A DNA stretch of 64,000 nucleotides from Pratylenchus scribneri. Lineage: Eukaryota > Nematoda > Chromadorea > Rhabditida > Pratylenchidae. This document shows, in pieces, positions 23,455 to 34,535 of this stretch (positions within the stretch are counted from its first letter, which is position 1; each line of letters starts with the position of its first letter). Location of the stretch: positions 3,410,001 to 3,474,000 of the forward strand of contig JAQSEB010000032.1 in the NCBI GenBank assembly GCA_030063045.1, in the 5' to 3' direction. Both the position numbers and the translations under genes were made by a program. The notes beneath the pieces were generated by a model. The model was given only the letters and a program-made list of their open reading frames with translations. It ran no database searches and was not told the DNA's origin.

Positions 23455-24079
23455 TGCGCCCGGAATATATGGAATGAAAGATGGAAAGAAAATTTTGATA
23501 ATATTTTTCGGTTTCCAGAATTTTTTTATTTCCCTAAAATTAATTTTATATTTTCCCTTATTTGATGTAATTTAAATCATAATCACATTTTTTTCCAAAT
23601 AAACAAACTGGAATCAAACTCCAAGTCTGGTCATCATTATTGGAAACAAAATATTTTTCAATATTCTTCTTTATTCATTAATTCATTTTTGAGGAACGGC
23701 CAACCTCCCCAATTTTGGCCTCATTCTCCACTCCTCCTTATCTCACAAGCATAAATTGTACCCTTTGATTTGATTGCCCTCGGCCTTTTCTTTCTTATCA
23801 ATTTTGTCCTAAAAAGTCATCATTAACTATCATTGGCTTTCAAAATTGCACAAAATTGGCCACCACACATCAATTGCATTCAATCCATCCATCCACCTTC
23901 CCAAAAAAGTAAAATTATCGGCCCCTCAATTTATCCCCAAAACAATTGGATTTTGTCGATTTGTTAGCCCAATATTACCTTAATCAAATAGTATTAATCC
24001 CTGCAAAATCCAATTATTTATTTATATCCACTAAAATAGGCAACAATCAAAGGAATTGGCTCAGTTTCCGTAAACAATA
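23455..24079. other. Intergenic, no gene seen
   Basis: 3' flank of the acidic secreted gene and 5' flank of the OATP gene. AT-rich, with no conserved ORF or repeat recognised. Confidence 0.6.
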
Positions 24080-27000
24080 ATGGCCTCCAAAATTGATCGA
24101 ACCATTCTTTGCTTCTTCATCCTCTTTCTCAGTGTTTATTTCCTCGAATCAATCGGTGGATTTTACATGACCAGGTCGTCCAAATCAACGCCCTCATTTG
24201 GCAATGTTTTCCCATTTTAGTGCCATTGTTTCCATTGAAAAACAATTCCAAATTCCCAGCAAAGTTTCGGGAATGATGGTTCAAAAAACCCTTTTTTAAT
24301 TTTGGGAATCAATCATTTTAAAACAGGTTTCGGCTGGTGATTTTGGCTATATTCCAGCGTGAGTTCTAATAAAATTCATATTCCACTCCTTCTCATTATT
24401 GTTCTCTAGTGTGGTTTTTGTTTCCTATTTGGGCGGTAAAGGGAATCGAGCACGTTGGATTGGAGGAGGTACCAAAATTTGCATAAATTATTGGCAATTT
24501 TTATTGAAGGATGTACCCTCATTGCCATTGCCAATTTAATGATCAGTGCCTCACATTTTTTGTTCCCCGTTGCCGAAATTAAATTAAACACCTCCACATT
24601 GGAGCGTGAAATAGAAAGGGACATTCGACGGATTCCGCCGAATGTTGGCTTCGAACAATTTCTCGCTGAATTGCCTTCAAGTCAAATGCGTCAACGAATT
24701 CGACAGAAGGTGAATGAATTGATGAGGAATACGGTAGACTTGGGCGATGTCCCAACTGGGCGACGGCGCTTATGGCTCATTAAGGGCTAAATCGATATTG
24801 ATGATTTTGGTATCAAATTAAAAAGCGCACTTTTGGCTATCGATAGATATAAAATTTATTTGGATTGGTTAAAATTTGGTGGAACTGTGTTCAAAAAACA
24901 GCGAAAAATTCACAAATTTATAATTGTGGTTTTATTTATTGAATTTTTAAGTATAGCTCTGCCAATTCTGAACCAAACCAAATAAATTTTATATCAATAG
25001 CTAGCAATGAGCTCTTTAATTTGATACCGAAATCATTAATATCGGTTTAGCCCTTAATTAGTTACAAGCGAATTCACCTAGTTGGAACTTCGCCCAGTTG
25101 TAGCTTACCGAAAATTGATGGTGCAAATGCAATTAAACATATTTTAATTAATTCATTAGATTAATTCGGACCAAAATGAGGACAAACCATTTTATTGGAT
25201 GAAGGAATTTGATGAATGCATTCACCAAAATTTGACAACAACTCAAAATGAAACGTGTCAAGCATTTTATGTATGTAAGTTTTTTACTAATAAATTACAT
25301 TTTCCCTTTGAAATGGGAACAAAAATCTACCTTTTTGTAGAATTTCCTTCACAAACATAATGCGGCCAAGAAAAGTGATGTGGACAATTTACGGTACAAT
25401 TTTTATACCAATTATGGCCAATCAACGGAAATTATACCGAAATTTAAGTTTATTGAGTGCCACTTCCTATGCATTTTGTGACAAAACATTAAATTCCCTA
25501 ACTAAGGACTATGGTTTGGAATTGGTAACATAATTGGTAATAGTTATGAATATCACAGATTGAAGAAATTCGTTGCGGCGGTGATATGTCCAATTTTGGA
25601 CCGACCACAACCATTTTTCTTGGTCTTCTGATTTTGGGCATTGGCCGTACAATGCCTTTCTCCCTTGGTCTTCCCCTCATCGATGATAATGTTCGAAAGA
25701 CCAATTTGCCACTTTATTTTGGTTATTTTTCTAAAATATTTTGGCATCCAATTTTCGTCACAAATTTTAGCCGGCATGTTCTGCATTCGGATTATGGGTC
25801 CAATGCTGGGATTTTGGATGGGTTCAGTGTTCAATAAAATGTACTATAAAGGAGATGCCCCAATGGGAATTACACCAAGGGATCCAATATGGATTGGCCG
25901 TTGGTATTCAAAAATTCTCCCAAAAATTAAATGAACAATTAATAATTTGAGGTGGGGCGGTTTTTTGACCATCGGCTCAATTCTTTTCTTCCCTTCATTG
26001 TTGCTTTTCTGCTTTCGTAATCCAAACCCAAAAGAGGAAGAAGAATCCACTATTAATGATGATGCCGGAAATGGAAAACAACAACAAAGGCCACGGCGTT
26101 TGGCATTGGTTGATCGGCATTTGGAGAAGGGAAAGAATGGGGAGGTGATTTTAATTATTTAGGCCTATAAATGGATATTCAAAGGCTACTGTTCCCATTG
26201 GATTTGCTGCAATGTCCCGTGATTTCTCCCAAACAATTTCCACTGTTCTCCGTCGGCCAGTTTATCGTTGGGCAATGGCCGGTCGAATTATTGATGTCAT
26301 GGCATTTAAGGCAATTTCCCACCAAAACACAAAAATATGCCAGAATTTATTAGGGCTTTCACATTTTTTTGCCAAAATATTTGGAATTGCAATTTGGCAT
26401 TCCCCAATATGAAGTGAATCGGCTGATGGGCGTAATTGGTGTTGTGGCATTTGCCATTGGGGTTTTGTGTGGATCATTGGTGATGAGGGCATTCCGCCTG
26501 CAGGGAAGAAAGGCGGCAGCTTGGGTTTTCATAAGATTAAAAGGGATATTTTCATAATTTCCTTTAAGGTTGCGATCACCGGCGCAATTGCCGCCTGCTT
26601 TTCCCTAATGAATTCGGCGGTTGGTTGCAAATCGACGATGACCGCATTGGGTGAATCTCTGTGAGTAAAAATTATCGTAAATCCCCTAGTAGAAGCCTAC
26701 CCTCTAATATAAGTTCACCCCATCAAAAATTTTTTATTAAAATTGACTTAATTTTAGGTGAAATTAGGCAGAAGAAAACATTTTTTATTTCAAAAAATCA
26801 GTTCACCTCGGAGAGTTTCTGAAATTTATAAGCCAACCCTCTCTCTAATAGAAGCTCATCCTAGAGAGGCTCCGTGGAACCTATAGCCCATGGACTTCTA
26901 ATAAAGGGCTTATGGTATTTGATTGAGCGACCGGATTATTGTTAACCAATTCATAATCACAGATCGAATAGTTTCAATGCGAGCAATGCATGTTTACTTG

Positions 27001-27986
27001 GATGCAATTGCGAATTGGCTCCTCTCTATCCAGTTTGTGATCGCCATGGCACTGTTTTTTATTCCCCTTGTCATGCTGGTTGCCATTTGACTGATTTAAG
27101 CGCATTCCTCAATTATGATAAAACCCCGATATTCAATGATTGTGGATGTGCAAAAGGCCGGGAAGTTTCGAGGGAATTCTGCGAGGAAGGAGACTGTAGG
27201 CATCGAATGTATTGGTATTTTGGGAATATGGCAGCCGGGGGCATTATTGGCGGAATGGGTGTTGTGCCCGGAGTTCTGATAATGTTGCGTTCTGTTCCGC
27301 CAAAACATCGAAGTATCTCTTTGGGTTTCAATGGATTTCTTGTCAGCTTACTTGGTCTTTTTATGAATTAATTTAATCTTTTAATCTTTTGGATTTAGCC
27401 ACCCTTCCTTCACCCATCATTTGGGGCACAATAATTGATCATTTTTGCCTATTTTGGTCCAAAAAATGCAACGCAAAAGGTGCCTGTTCACTTTATGCCA
27501 CAAATGATCTCCGCGTTTGGTCTGTTATTCTTTCGTTACAGTAACCAGTGATTTTACTTCAGGCTACATTCACTTTATGGATTATTGAGAATTATATCCC
27601 TCATTACCGATATGTTTGTCATTTATCATGCCAAAGGATTAAAGTTAACGGATGAAGAAAATGATCAGAATGAAAATGAGGAGAATAATTTGGAAGGCAA
27701 AAATATACGAAATCCTCAACAAAATCCAATGGAAAATGACTCAATAGACCGAGAACAATGCGAACCACTCAAATCCACAATTGGGCCAATTATTGGCGGC
27801 AATGATAAAGAACAAAGGGGGAAATCTCAAAAATCTGCCAGCTTACCTAACGACATTAAACCGACAGGACATAAAAGAAATCGTAGTAAAGATATTTCAA
27901 GTTTATTGAATGCAAATCCAAGTGATTTTGAAGCAATCCGAAAAACATCCAACCATCTTCTTGGCACAGATTTTAACATTATTTGA
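24080..27986 (+). CDS. Organic anion transporting polypeptide (OATP/SLCO family)
   Basis: Multi-pass plasma-membrane carrier for amphipathic organic anions. TM1 begins MASKIDRTILCFFILFLSVY. The family pattern follows: AIVSIEKQFQIPSKVSGMMV, VVFVSYLGGKGNRARWIGGG, DMSNFGPTTTIFLGLLILGIG then PLIDDNV, GMFCIRIMGPMLGFWMGS with GITPRDPIWIGRWYS, and WGGFLTIGSILFF. After MSRDFSQTISTVLRRPVYRW come FLPKYLELQFGIP, then the extracellular Kazal-like module NACLLGCNCELAPLYPVCD ... FYSPCHAGC, and LPSPIIWGTIIDHFCLFW. The C-terminal tail is hydrophilic and ends at 27986. Two larger introns (about 24733-25159 and 26662-26960) consist mostly of repeat elements. The first helix and the TM11-12 region are recognisable but individual exon borders were placed by eye. 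Confidence 0.9.
24733..25110. repeat. Palindromic MITE, family A, copy 1
   Basis: Inverted terminal repeats of about 100 bp or more. The left arm (GGCTCATTAAGGG, then TTGGTATCAAATTAAA, then AAATTTATTTGG) recurs inverted on the right (24970-25070). The element makes up nearly the whole OATP intron that starts at GTAGACTT. A second copy is at 53755-54085. Confidence 0.8.
26680..26915. repeat. Degenerate dispersed repeat in an OATP intron
   Basis: Contains CTAGTAGAAGCCTACCCTCT at the left and CTAATAGAAGCTCATCC and ATAAAGGGCTTATGG at the right. These resemble, partly in inverse, the sequence around 1725-1805 in a kinase intron (AAGGGCTTATA, GGGCTTCTACTAGGTAG). Likely remnants of one MITE family. 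Confidence 0.45.
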
Positions 27987-28430
27987 TTTATTATCTGTTC
28001 ATTAAAATTCTCAACCACATTATATTAAAGAATAAATACTTTTTAATGTATTCATTTTCATTGTTAAATTTTTCATCTATCAGACGGACTCCGTGCTCTC
28101 GAAAAACTAGCTTGTACATAAACTTATAATTTAATTTGCTATGCATTATGTAAAGTCATAACTCATAAATAAGCAATTTATTGCATAATTTTTTATGATT
28201 TACTCGAGATGGAAACGAGGCATTTTGGCCATGAAAATTGGCTTTCGTTTACGGATTACGGTTGTTAGAATTTATTCATTTTATTTTTATTTGGCATTTC
28301 GTCGATTTTTGATCTTTGTCCACAATCAATCCACATTCCATTCATTTTTCATTTTCATCATTTCATTTCCCATTCCTCATCAAATAAAAATATCATTTTT
28401 CAAGTGAAATTTTCACAATTGAAACAATAA
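27987..28430. other. Intergenic, no gene seen
   Basis: 3' flank of OATP and 5' flank of the V-ATPase G subunit. A polyadenylation-like AATAAA lies near 28031. No repeat or conserved ORF recognised. Confidence 0.6.
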
Positions 28431-28955
28431 ATGGCTTCTCAAACTGCCGGAATTCAACAATTGCTTGCGGCGGAGAAACGCGCAGCGGAAAAGGTCGGTT
28501 AAATTAACAAATTAAATCATATTAAAACTGGTATTTATTCCAGATAAATGAAGCTCGTAAAAGGAAGGCACAACGACTTAAACAAGCAAAACAGGAAGCT
28601 CAAGCTGAGATAGAAAAATATCGAGAGGTATTTTTAAGTTTTTAATTCAAAATTTACATTGATAAATTTAATAGGAACGTGAAAAACGTTTCCGTGAGTT
28701 CGAAGAGAATTATTTGGGCACTAGAGATGATATTGCCGCCCAAATTAAACGTGAGACCGAGGAAGCATTGGAAAATATGAATCGAGGCGTGGCGGCTAAT
28801 AAACAACAGGTTTAAAAATAAATTCTAATAAAGCGAGACTATTAAATTATCTTATTTAGGTTATTGTTCGTTTGCTCCAATTAGTATGCGATATTCGCCC
28901 TGAACTTCATCACAACTTACAGCTCCAAATCAAACTGTTCGGAAAAGCTGCTTAA
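28431..28955 (+). CDS. vha-10: V-type proton ATPase subunit G
   Basis: Peripheral-stalk subunit of the V1 sector, which holds V1 to V0 in acidified organelles and epithelial membranes. Four exons give about 126 residues, the normal length. The start MASQTAGIQQLLAAEKRAAE, then INEARKRKAQRLKQAKQEAQ (the charged stalk helix), and the end VIVRLLQLVCDIRPELHHNL match animal subunit G almost residue for residue. The ATG at 28431 is the only suitable start. The gene is compact, with introns of about 50 bp. Confidence 0.97.
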
Positions 28956-29130
28956 TTGGATCTGATGAATCAGGAAAAATAGATGAATTTATTTGGGAAG
29001 AATCGATATATACCTATACTTGACAACATTCTATTTTAAAATTTAAGTAAATGTTTACAAAATTAAATCGATTTATTGATAAAAATATTATTGTGGAAAC
29101 ATTTTTAATTTTAACAATTGAATAAAGCGA

Positions 29131-29367
29131 TTAAAAATCAGAAACGCGTCCTTTTCTTTCCCAATCTCCATAACGAGTTGGTTCTGGTCCTTTTGGTCCA
29201 CCATATTCTTCTGGTTTTCCATCATGCTTCTCCTCATTTATGTTTGTTGTCTTGTTTTTGGTTGTATCAAGTTGGTCATTATCATTATTAGTGGTAGTGG
29301 TGGGCACAGAATATTGCCGAACAATTGAGCCATATGGTTTAAAATAAAATTTGATCAATCTTTTCAT
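29131..29367 (-). CDS. SDHAF4: Succinate dehydrogenase assembly factor 4 (DUF1674)
   Basis: Single-exon gene of 78 codons. The C-terminal GGPKGPEPTRYGDWERKG and final RVSDF are the hallmark of the SDHAF4 family, which binds flavinated SDHA in the mitochondrial matrix before complex II assembly. The N-terminus (MKRLIKFYFKPYGSIVRQYS) is basic and amphipathic, as expected for a mitochondrial targeting peptide; the middle is a Thr/Asn/Asp-rich linker. It is transcribed away from PTPA, with 233 bp between the two starts, so a shared promoter is likely. Confidence 0.92.
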   Translation of the reverse strand: MKRLIKFYFKPYGSIVRQYSVPTTTTNNDNDQLDTTKNKTTNINEEKHDGKPEEYGGPKGPEPTRYGDWERKGRVSDF

Positions 29368-29600
29368 TATTATCTAAAATGAAATTAGGTAGAATAAGTG
29401 GAATGTGCAAAAGTTTGTTCGAAACTGGGAAATTTTGGTCAAAATAACGGAACAGAACATAGGAGAAAAAACAACCGAAACCGACATATTTGTAAAACCC
29501 ATTTTGGACCGCCCTACTTAATAAATTTTATCAAATTATGTAAAAATTTTCGGATTTATTTATTAATCTAATTTAATTTTTTAAAGCTTATAATAAAAAA

Positions 29601-30922
29601 ATGCAAAGGGAATTTATTAAACCACAACGAGAAATACACCAAATAAATGACGTTACAAAATGGTTAAAATCAGAAGCCTATCAAAAATATATGACTTTCC
29701 TTCGCCAATTAAATAATTCATTGAAAGCTGTGCCAACTTCATCATCAGAAATAAAAATTAGCGAGAATACGGAAAAAATTATTAAATTGATTGATACTTT
29801 TGAGGTAATTGAATTGATTAAAACTTAGAATAAATAATTTTAGGAATGGATGAAAAGCTGTCCGCCAGAAGACATGGGTGCGCAACGTTTTGGCAACAAG
29901 GCTTACCGAAATTGGTATGAGAGACTTTCATCAGTAAGTTATTAATGGGATTACCTATTATTATTAAAAAAATTTGTTTAGGATGCAGATTTGTTGCTTT
30001 CAAAATTGTTACCGGCCGAATTACATCCAGCCAAAATTGAACTCTTGCCTTATCTTATGGACTCATTCGGGAATTCAACCAGAATTGATTATGGATCTGG
30101 TTTGTTCGAATTCTCAATAATAGTAATTCAAAAAAATTTTTTAAAGGTCACGAAGCGTCATTCATGATATTTCTTCTATGTTTATATGAAATTGGAATGT
30201 TTTCGGCTGAAGATGATCAGGCAATTGTGTTAAGAATATTCCATAGGTTTTATTTAATTTATTGATTATTACCAATTATTTTATTTAGATATCTCAAATT
30301 TGTCCGGCAACTTCAAACTGTTTATCGAATGGAACCAGCGGGCAGTCGAGGTGTCCATGCAATTGATGACTTTCAATTTCTTCCCTTCCTTTTTGGAAGC
30401 GCTCAGCTCATCGGTAAGTGGTTAATTAAAATAACAAATCAGTCAAAAATTATAGATAATAAATATCGCCTTCTACCGGATTACTATTTACGCCCAGAAA
30501 TGGTTGTTCAACATCAGCATGATAATCTATTCTTTGAGGCAATTCAATATATTAATGAGGTAAAATGATAAATTTAAATGAATAAAAAATTATTTTAGAC
30601 CAAAACTGGACCATTTTATGAGCATTCTAACCAGCTTTACAATATTAGTGCAGTTCAAACTTGGGAAAAAATCAATGAAGGAATGTTCAAAATGTATGAG
30701 GGCGAGGTTGGTTCAAATTTAAATTTTCGAATAATTTTAGATAATTTTAAGGTTTTGAAAAAATTCCCAGTCGTTCAACATTTTCTTTTTGGAAGTTTAT
30801 TGAAAATTGACGAATGTGGAGCAGAACAATCAAACAGTACAATTCAACAAACAAAGGAGACGGGACTTGATAAATTGGCCAGAGGAATGCATCCTTCCAA
30901 TCTTGGAATTATACCAGAATAA
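29601..30922 (+). CDS. PTPA: Serine/threonine-protein phosphatase 2A activator (PTPA, PP2A phosphatase activator)
   Basis: Peptidyl-prolyl isomerase-like activator that loads metal into the PP2A catalytic subunit. Eight exons encode about 340 residues. Family signatures seen: [27 protein letters not shown] (the nucleotide-contact region), [19 protein letters not shown] followed by [10 protein letters not shown], and the [13 protein letters not shown] near the C-terminus. The ATG at 29601 opens a leader with [19 protein letters not shown], the normal beginning of the domain. It lies first in a run of closely spaced + strand genes (147 bp to the next start). Confidence 0.93.
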
Positions 30923-31069
30923 ACTTTTTGACATTGTCAAATTTAAATTTTAATAATAAAGATAAAATCTTATAAATCAATATTTAATTAAAATGTGTTT
31001 TTATCACTTTATTTTATTTCATATTTGCTGTTATTCAACTTTTAATAAGTATTTTCAATTTTTGTTGAA

Positions 31070-33023
31070 ATGGAAACGAGCGGTGGAAAAGATTACGGGT
31101 CGAGTCAGGCAGATTCTGAACAATCGACGGATGAAACAACGAATGGCGATGATGTGATGACGACTCAACTTTCTTCATTTTTACATAGGTAAATTTCACA
31201 TAAATAAATGGAAGGCAATTTTTAACCATATTTCCGAAAGTAATTATCGACTTTTAATAAATCAGAGACCGATTTTAAACCATACAAACCCTATGCCAAT
31301 TTGTATCTTGTATGGTAATGGTATATAAATTATTAGGTTTTGGCCCAAATTAGTGTTTAAAACAAAAAACTGGAAATATGGTTTAAACGGTTTAAGTCGC
31401 TCGGTTTCTATTTAAACTAAGAAATGTTTACTCTATAAGATCTACAAAGTATTATAAGGTTTTAGAGTTTAAAACCAGTTTATGAGTAAAAAAAAATAAA
31501 ATATGGGGTGGTAAGAAATATTTTTTCATAAAATTTATCTTTTTAATCTTTAGTTTGATCCATATGCCGGCAAATAAAAAGCAACAATTGGTGTCGACAT
31601 CAGCCGCAATTGTGCGTAATACAAATACAAACACAAACTCAAATTTGGATGAGAATGATGAAAAAGGAGAAATTGTTCCACAATCATTGAATAGTTCACC
31701 GAAAGAGGCCACCAACAACGAAGTCACAATAAATCGAGAGAAAGCATTCGAAGTGGTTTATGGAAGTATTAAAGTGGATCGAAATGGTGCCAAACCAAAT
31801 GAGAAATGTTTTGTTGTGGATGCGTTTGAACGTAAGAAATATACAAAATATTAATAAATCATTTAATTAATTTATTTTAATTTATTTAAGGTTGTGTTCG
31901 AATTGTCAACAAAAGTGAGCAGAAAAAGCAGCCGGTAAAGAATAAATACAAATTTTCTAATGAAAATTTTTTTAGAACAAATTAATTCTCTTGGAAGATA
32001 TCCCAGAAAATGAGCTAATTCGATTTGGACAAATATTCCCAGACGACAATGAAGGCATCGACCATTTTGTTCATTGTGAATTTTGTAACAAATATTACGG
32101 TTAAAATTCGACCATTTCAATTTATAAATTAATTCATAAATTTAAGACTTTTCCTGCCTGGAACATCCTCTGTACCAATGCTTGGATCGCGAAACATTAA
32201 ATGTGCCGAATTCACCACCAAAAGAGGGCGAGGATAGAGCAGGTAATTTAAAAAAAATAATTTTAAAAATAATTTCTAAATTAATTTTAAGCATTAACTT
32301 TGCCCGGCTTTTTGTATATTCGAAATTCACAAATTCCAAATGCCGGAAAAGGTTTAAAAATTAGCATAAATATTTTTTTTAAATTAATTTTATTTTAGGT
32401 GTATTCACAAAAGTTGACATCCCAATTGGAATTGTTTTTGGTAATATAAAACAATTTATTAAAATAAATATTATTTATTAGGTCCATATGAAGGAATATT
32501 ACTGAAAGATGCGGCCAAGGCTAATCAAGATGGATATGCATGGGAATTACGCACTGGGAATGGAAAATCATTTTATATTGATGCAAAAGATCCACGTTAT
32601 TCCAATTGGATGTAATTTAATTAATTTAAAATTAATTTATTTTAAAATTTTAGGCGATATATCAATTCCCCACGCCATGAAGGGGAGCAGAATTTAATCG
32701 CCTTTCAATATCGGGGCTCAATATTTTATCGCGTTTACCGTCCAATTGACAAGGATTCGGAACTACTGGTTTGGTACTATTAAGTCGGATGAAGGGAAAT
32801 TTTTGTGTTGGAATTTAATAGGATTTTTTTAATTCTATTTTATCTATTTTTAATTTTTACTTCCTTCGGCTTTCTTTTTAAAATTTATGATTAAATTAAT
32901 TAATTTATAATTTACAGGTATGGAAGAAAATTCGCGAAAGAATTGGGCATAATAAGTTGCACCGCAATTAAGAAGAATCAACCATTTATATTTTATCCAC
33001 GAAAAAATCCATTTGTTTTATGA
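31070..33023 (+). CDS. set-17: SET-17-like (PRDM7/9-type) histone H3K4 methyltransferase
   Basis: Nuclear lysine methyltransferase related to C. elegans SET-17 and vertebrate PRDM9. The N-terminal half is Asn/Ser/Thr-rich and low-complexity. Then comes a zinc knuckle HCEFCNKYYG ... CLEHPLYQ, followed by the PR/SET domain: LTLPGFLYIRNSQIPNAGKG, GIVFGPYEGILLKDA, YSNWMRYINSPRHEGEQNL, AFQYRGSIFYRVYRPI, and ELLVWYGRKFAKELGI. The WMRYIN and EQNLIAFQ motifs form the S-adenosylmethionine and active sites of the family. The last intron splits Trp-Tyr in phase (VW|YG). The end is at 33021-33023. No zinc-finger array follows, as in nematode SET-17. The first intron (about 31188-31553) carries an MITE-like repeat. 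Confidence 0.88.
31255..31455. repeat. MITE-like element, family B remnant
   Basis: Contains TTTTAAACCATACAAACC, GGTATATAAATTATTAGG, ATATGGTTTAAACGGTTTAA, and a short inverted relation between the ends. Similar words (GGTTTAA, AGATCTA) recur at 34690, 37990, 49670 and 52750. Confidence 0.45.
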
Positions 33024-33269
33024 ATACACGGTTTTAATTGTTTACTTCATCATTATTGTGATTTACTCTACATTACATTGTATTCGATATTTTCCTCTCT
33101 TTTAGTCAGCTTATTTTGTTTTTTTTGGTTGTGCTTTCTTTTTGGAAATATATTTCAATAAAAAAATATAATTATTAATTGTTTTAATTAATTAAAATTG
33201 ATTTTATATCAATATTATATTTTAATTTTTATAATTATTTACATTATATTTAATTGATTTCGAAGTAAA

Positions 33270-34334
33270 ATGCAAATTGATGATTTGAGTGAAGGAGCGG
33301 AATGTGAAAAATTGAGTGTGGTTAATAAGGTTCATATATCTTTTCATCAATTTAATAATAAATTTCTCCCAGTGGAACAATGATAAATTGGCGCCATTCA
33401 AATATATTAACAAATTGGAACTTTCGGATAAATTGGTAATTTACTTAATTCAATAAAAATTCACTAAAGAATGCAATTTAGCACTGCTCATCTTCCAATG
33501 AAATTCGAGCGCTTAAATTATCATCAAATAAATATCAAGGTAAAATTCTAATTTTTATCGAATTATAATTGAATTTAATTATTTTTAGTTTATTTTGTCA
33601 ATCCACAAAAAGGTTGGGGTCTTCGTGCACTAAATAATATCAAGAAAAATTGCAAATTGTTTGAGGTATAATTTTCCATTAAAAATTGATATAATTTAAT
33701 TCATTTTTAGTACGCTGGTATATTGGAACCTGACGATGAAAAGGAGGAGGATGATTATATATTCAGTTTTCCATTTGTAAGAATTATCATTTAATCAAAT
33801 TTAAATTAATTTTTAGGTCCAACAAAAATTAATGATTGATGCTCATCAAAAAGGGAATTTGGCACGTTTTATGAATCATTCATGCGCCGCAAATTGTACT
33901 ACCGAAATTTCATTTGATGGGGCCAATGATCCTCTGCCACATGCTTTAATTATAGCCAAGCGGGACATAGTGTAATTTATTTTTTTAAAATAATATTTTA
34001 AATGTAAATTTTATAATTTAGTGAAGGCGAAGAATTGACCATGGATTACGGTGATGAATGGTGGCAAATTAAAATGGCAAAAGGAGTGGAATGCAATTGT
34101 TGGGCACCAAATTGTCGATATCAAAGGAAAGAGGCGAATAATGAAACTTGCGAGGCCATTGATGCGGAGGAAGAAGCCACCACATCATCTTCGGGGAGTG
34201 GTCACGGCATTTTTTCAACAAGACAAACTGCTAAAAAATCAATAATTCAAACAGCTACAAAATCAATTACACGGAATACGGGTAAAAAATCAATTACACC
34301 GACGAATACAGCTGCAATGATGAATCACATTTAA
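33270..34334 (+). CDS. Short SET-domain lysine methyltransferase
   Basis: Six to seven exons, roughly 240 residues. The SET core is plain: [37 protein letters not shown] (the NHS cofactor motif), and [12 protein letters not shown] (the catalytic Tyr). A post-SET-like [11 protein letters not shown] follows. The Ser/Thr/Lys-rich tail repeats KKSI..TATKSIT. There is no visible pre-SET cysteine cluster, so although the SET type resembles SUV39/G9a enzymes, the target cannot be assigned. The gene starts 246 bp after the SET-17-like gene, on the same strand, making a pair of unrelated SET genes. Confidence 0.82.
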
Positions 34335-34535
34335 ACGAAGAAAGAAGAGTCGGAAAATTATTTGTATTTAATATTATTGAATCGGCAGCTATTAATTTAT
34401 TGCTAATAAATTATATTTATTATTTTACATTTATTTTAAATTTATTTTTATTGTTGGTTTTCAGTAATTTATATTTGACAATTAATTTTTTAAATAATTA
34501 ATCAAATAATCATCAAAAACATAATAATTTCAGAA

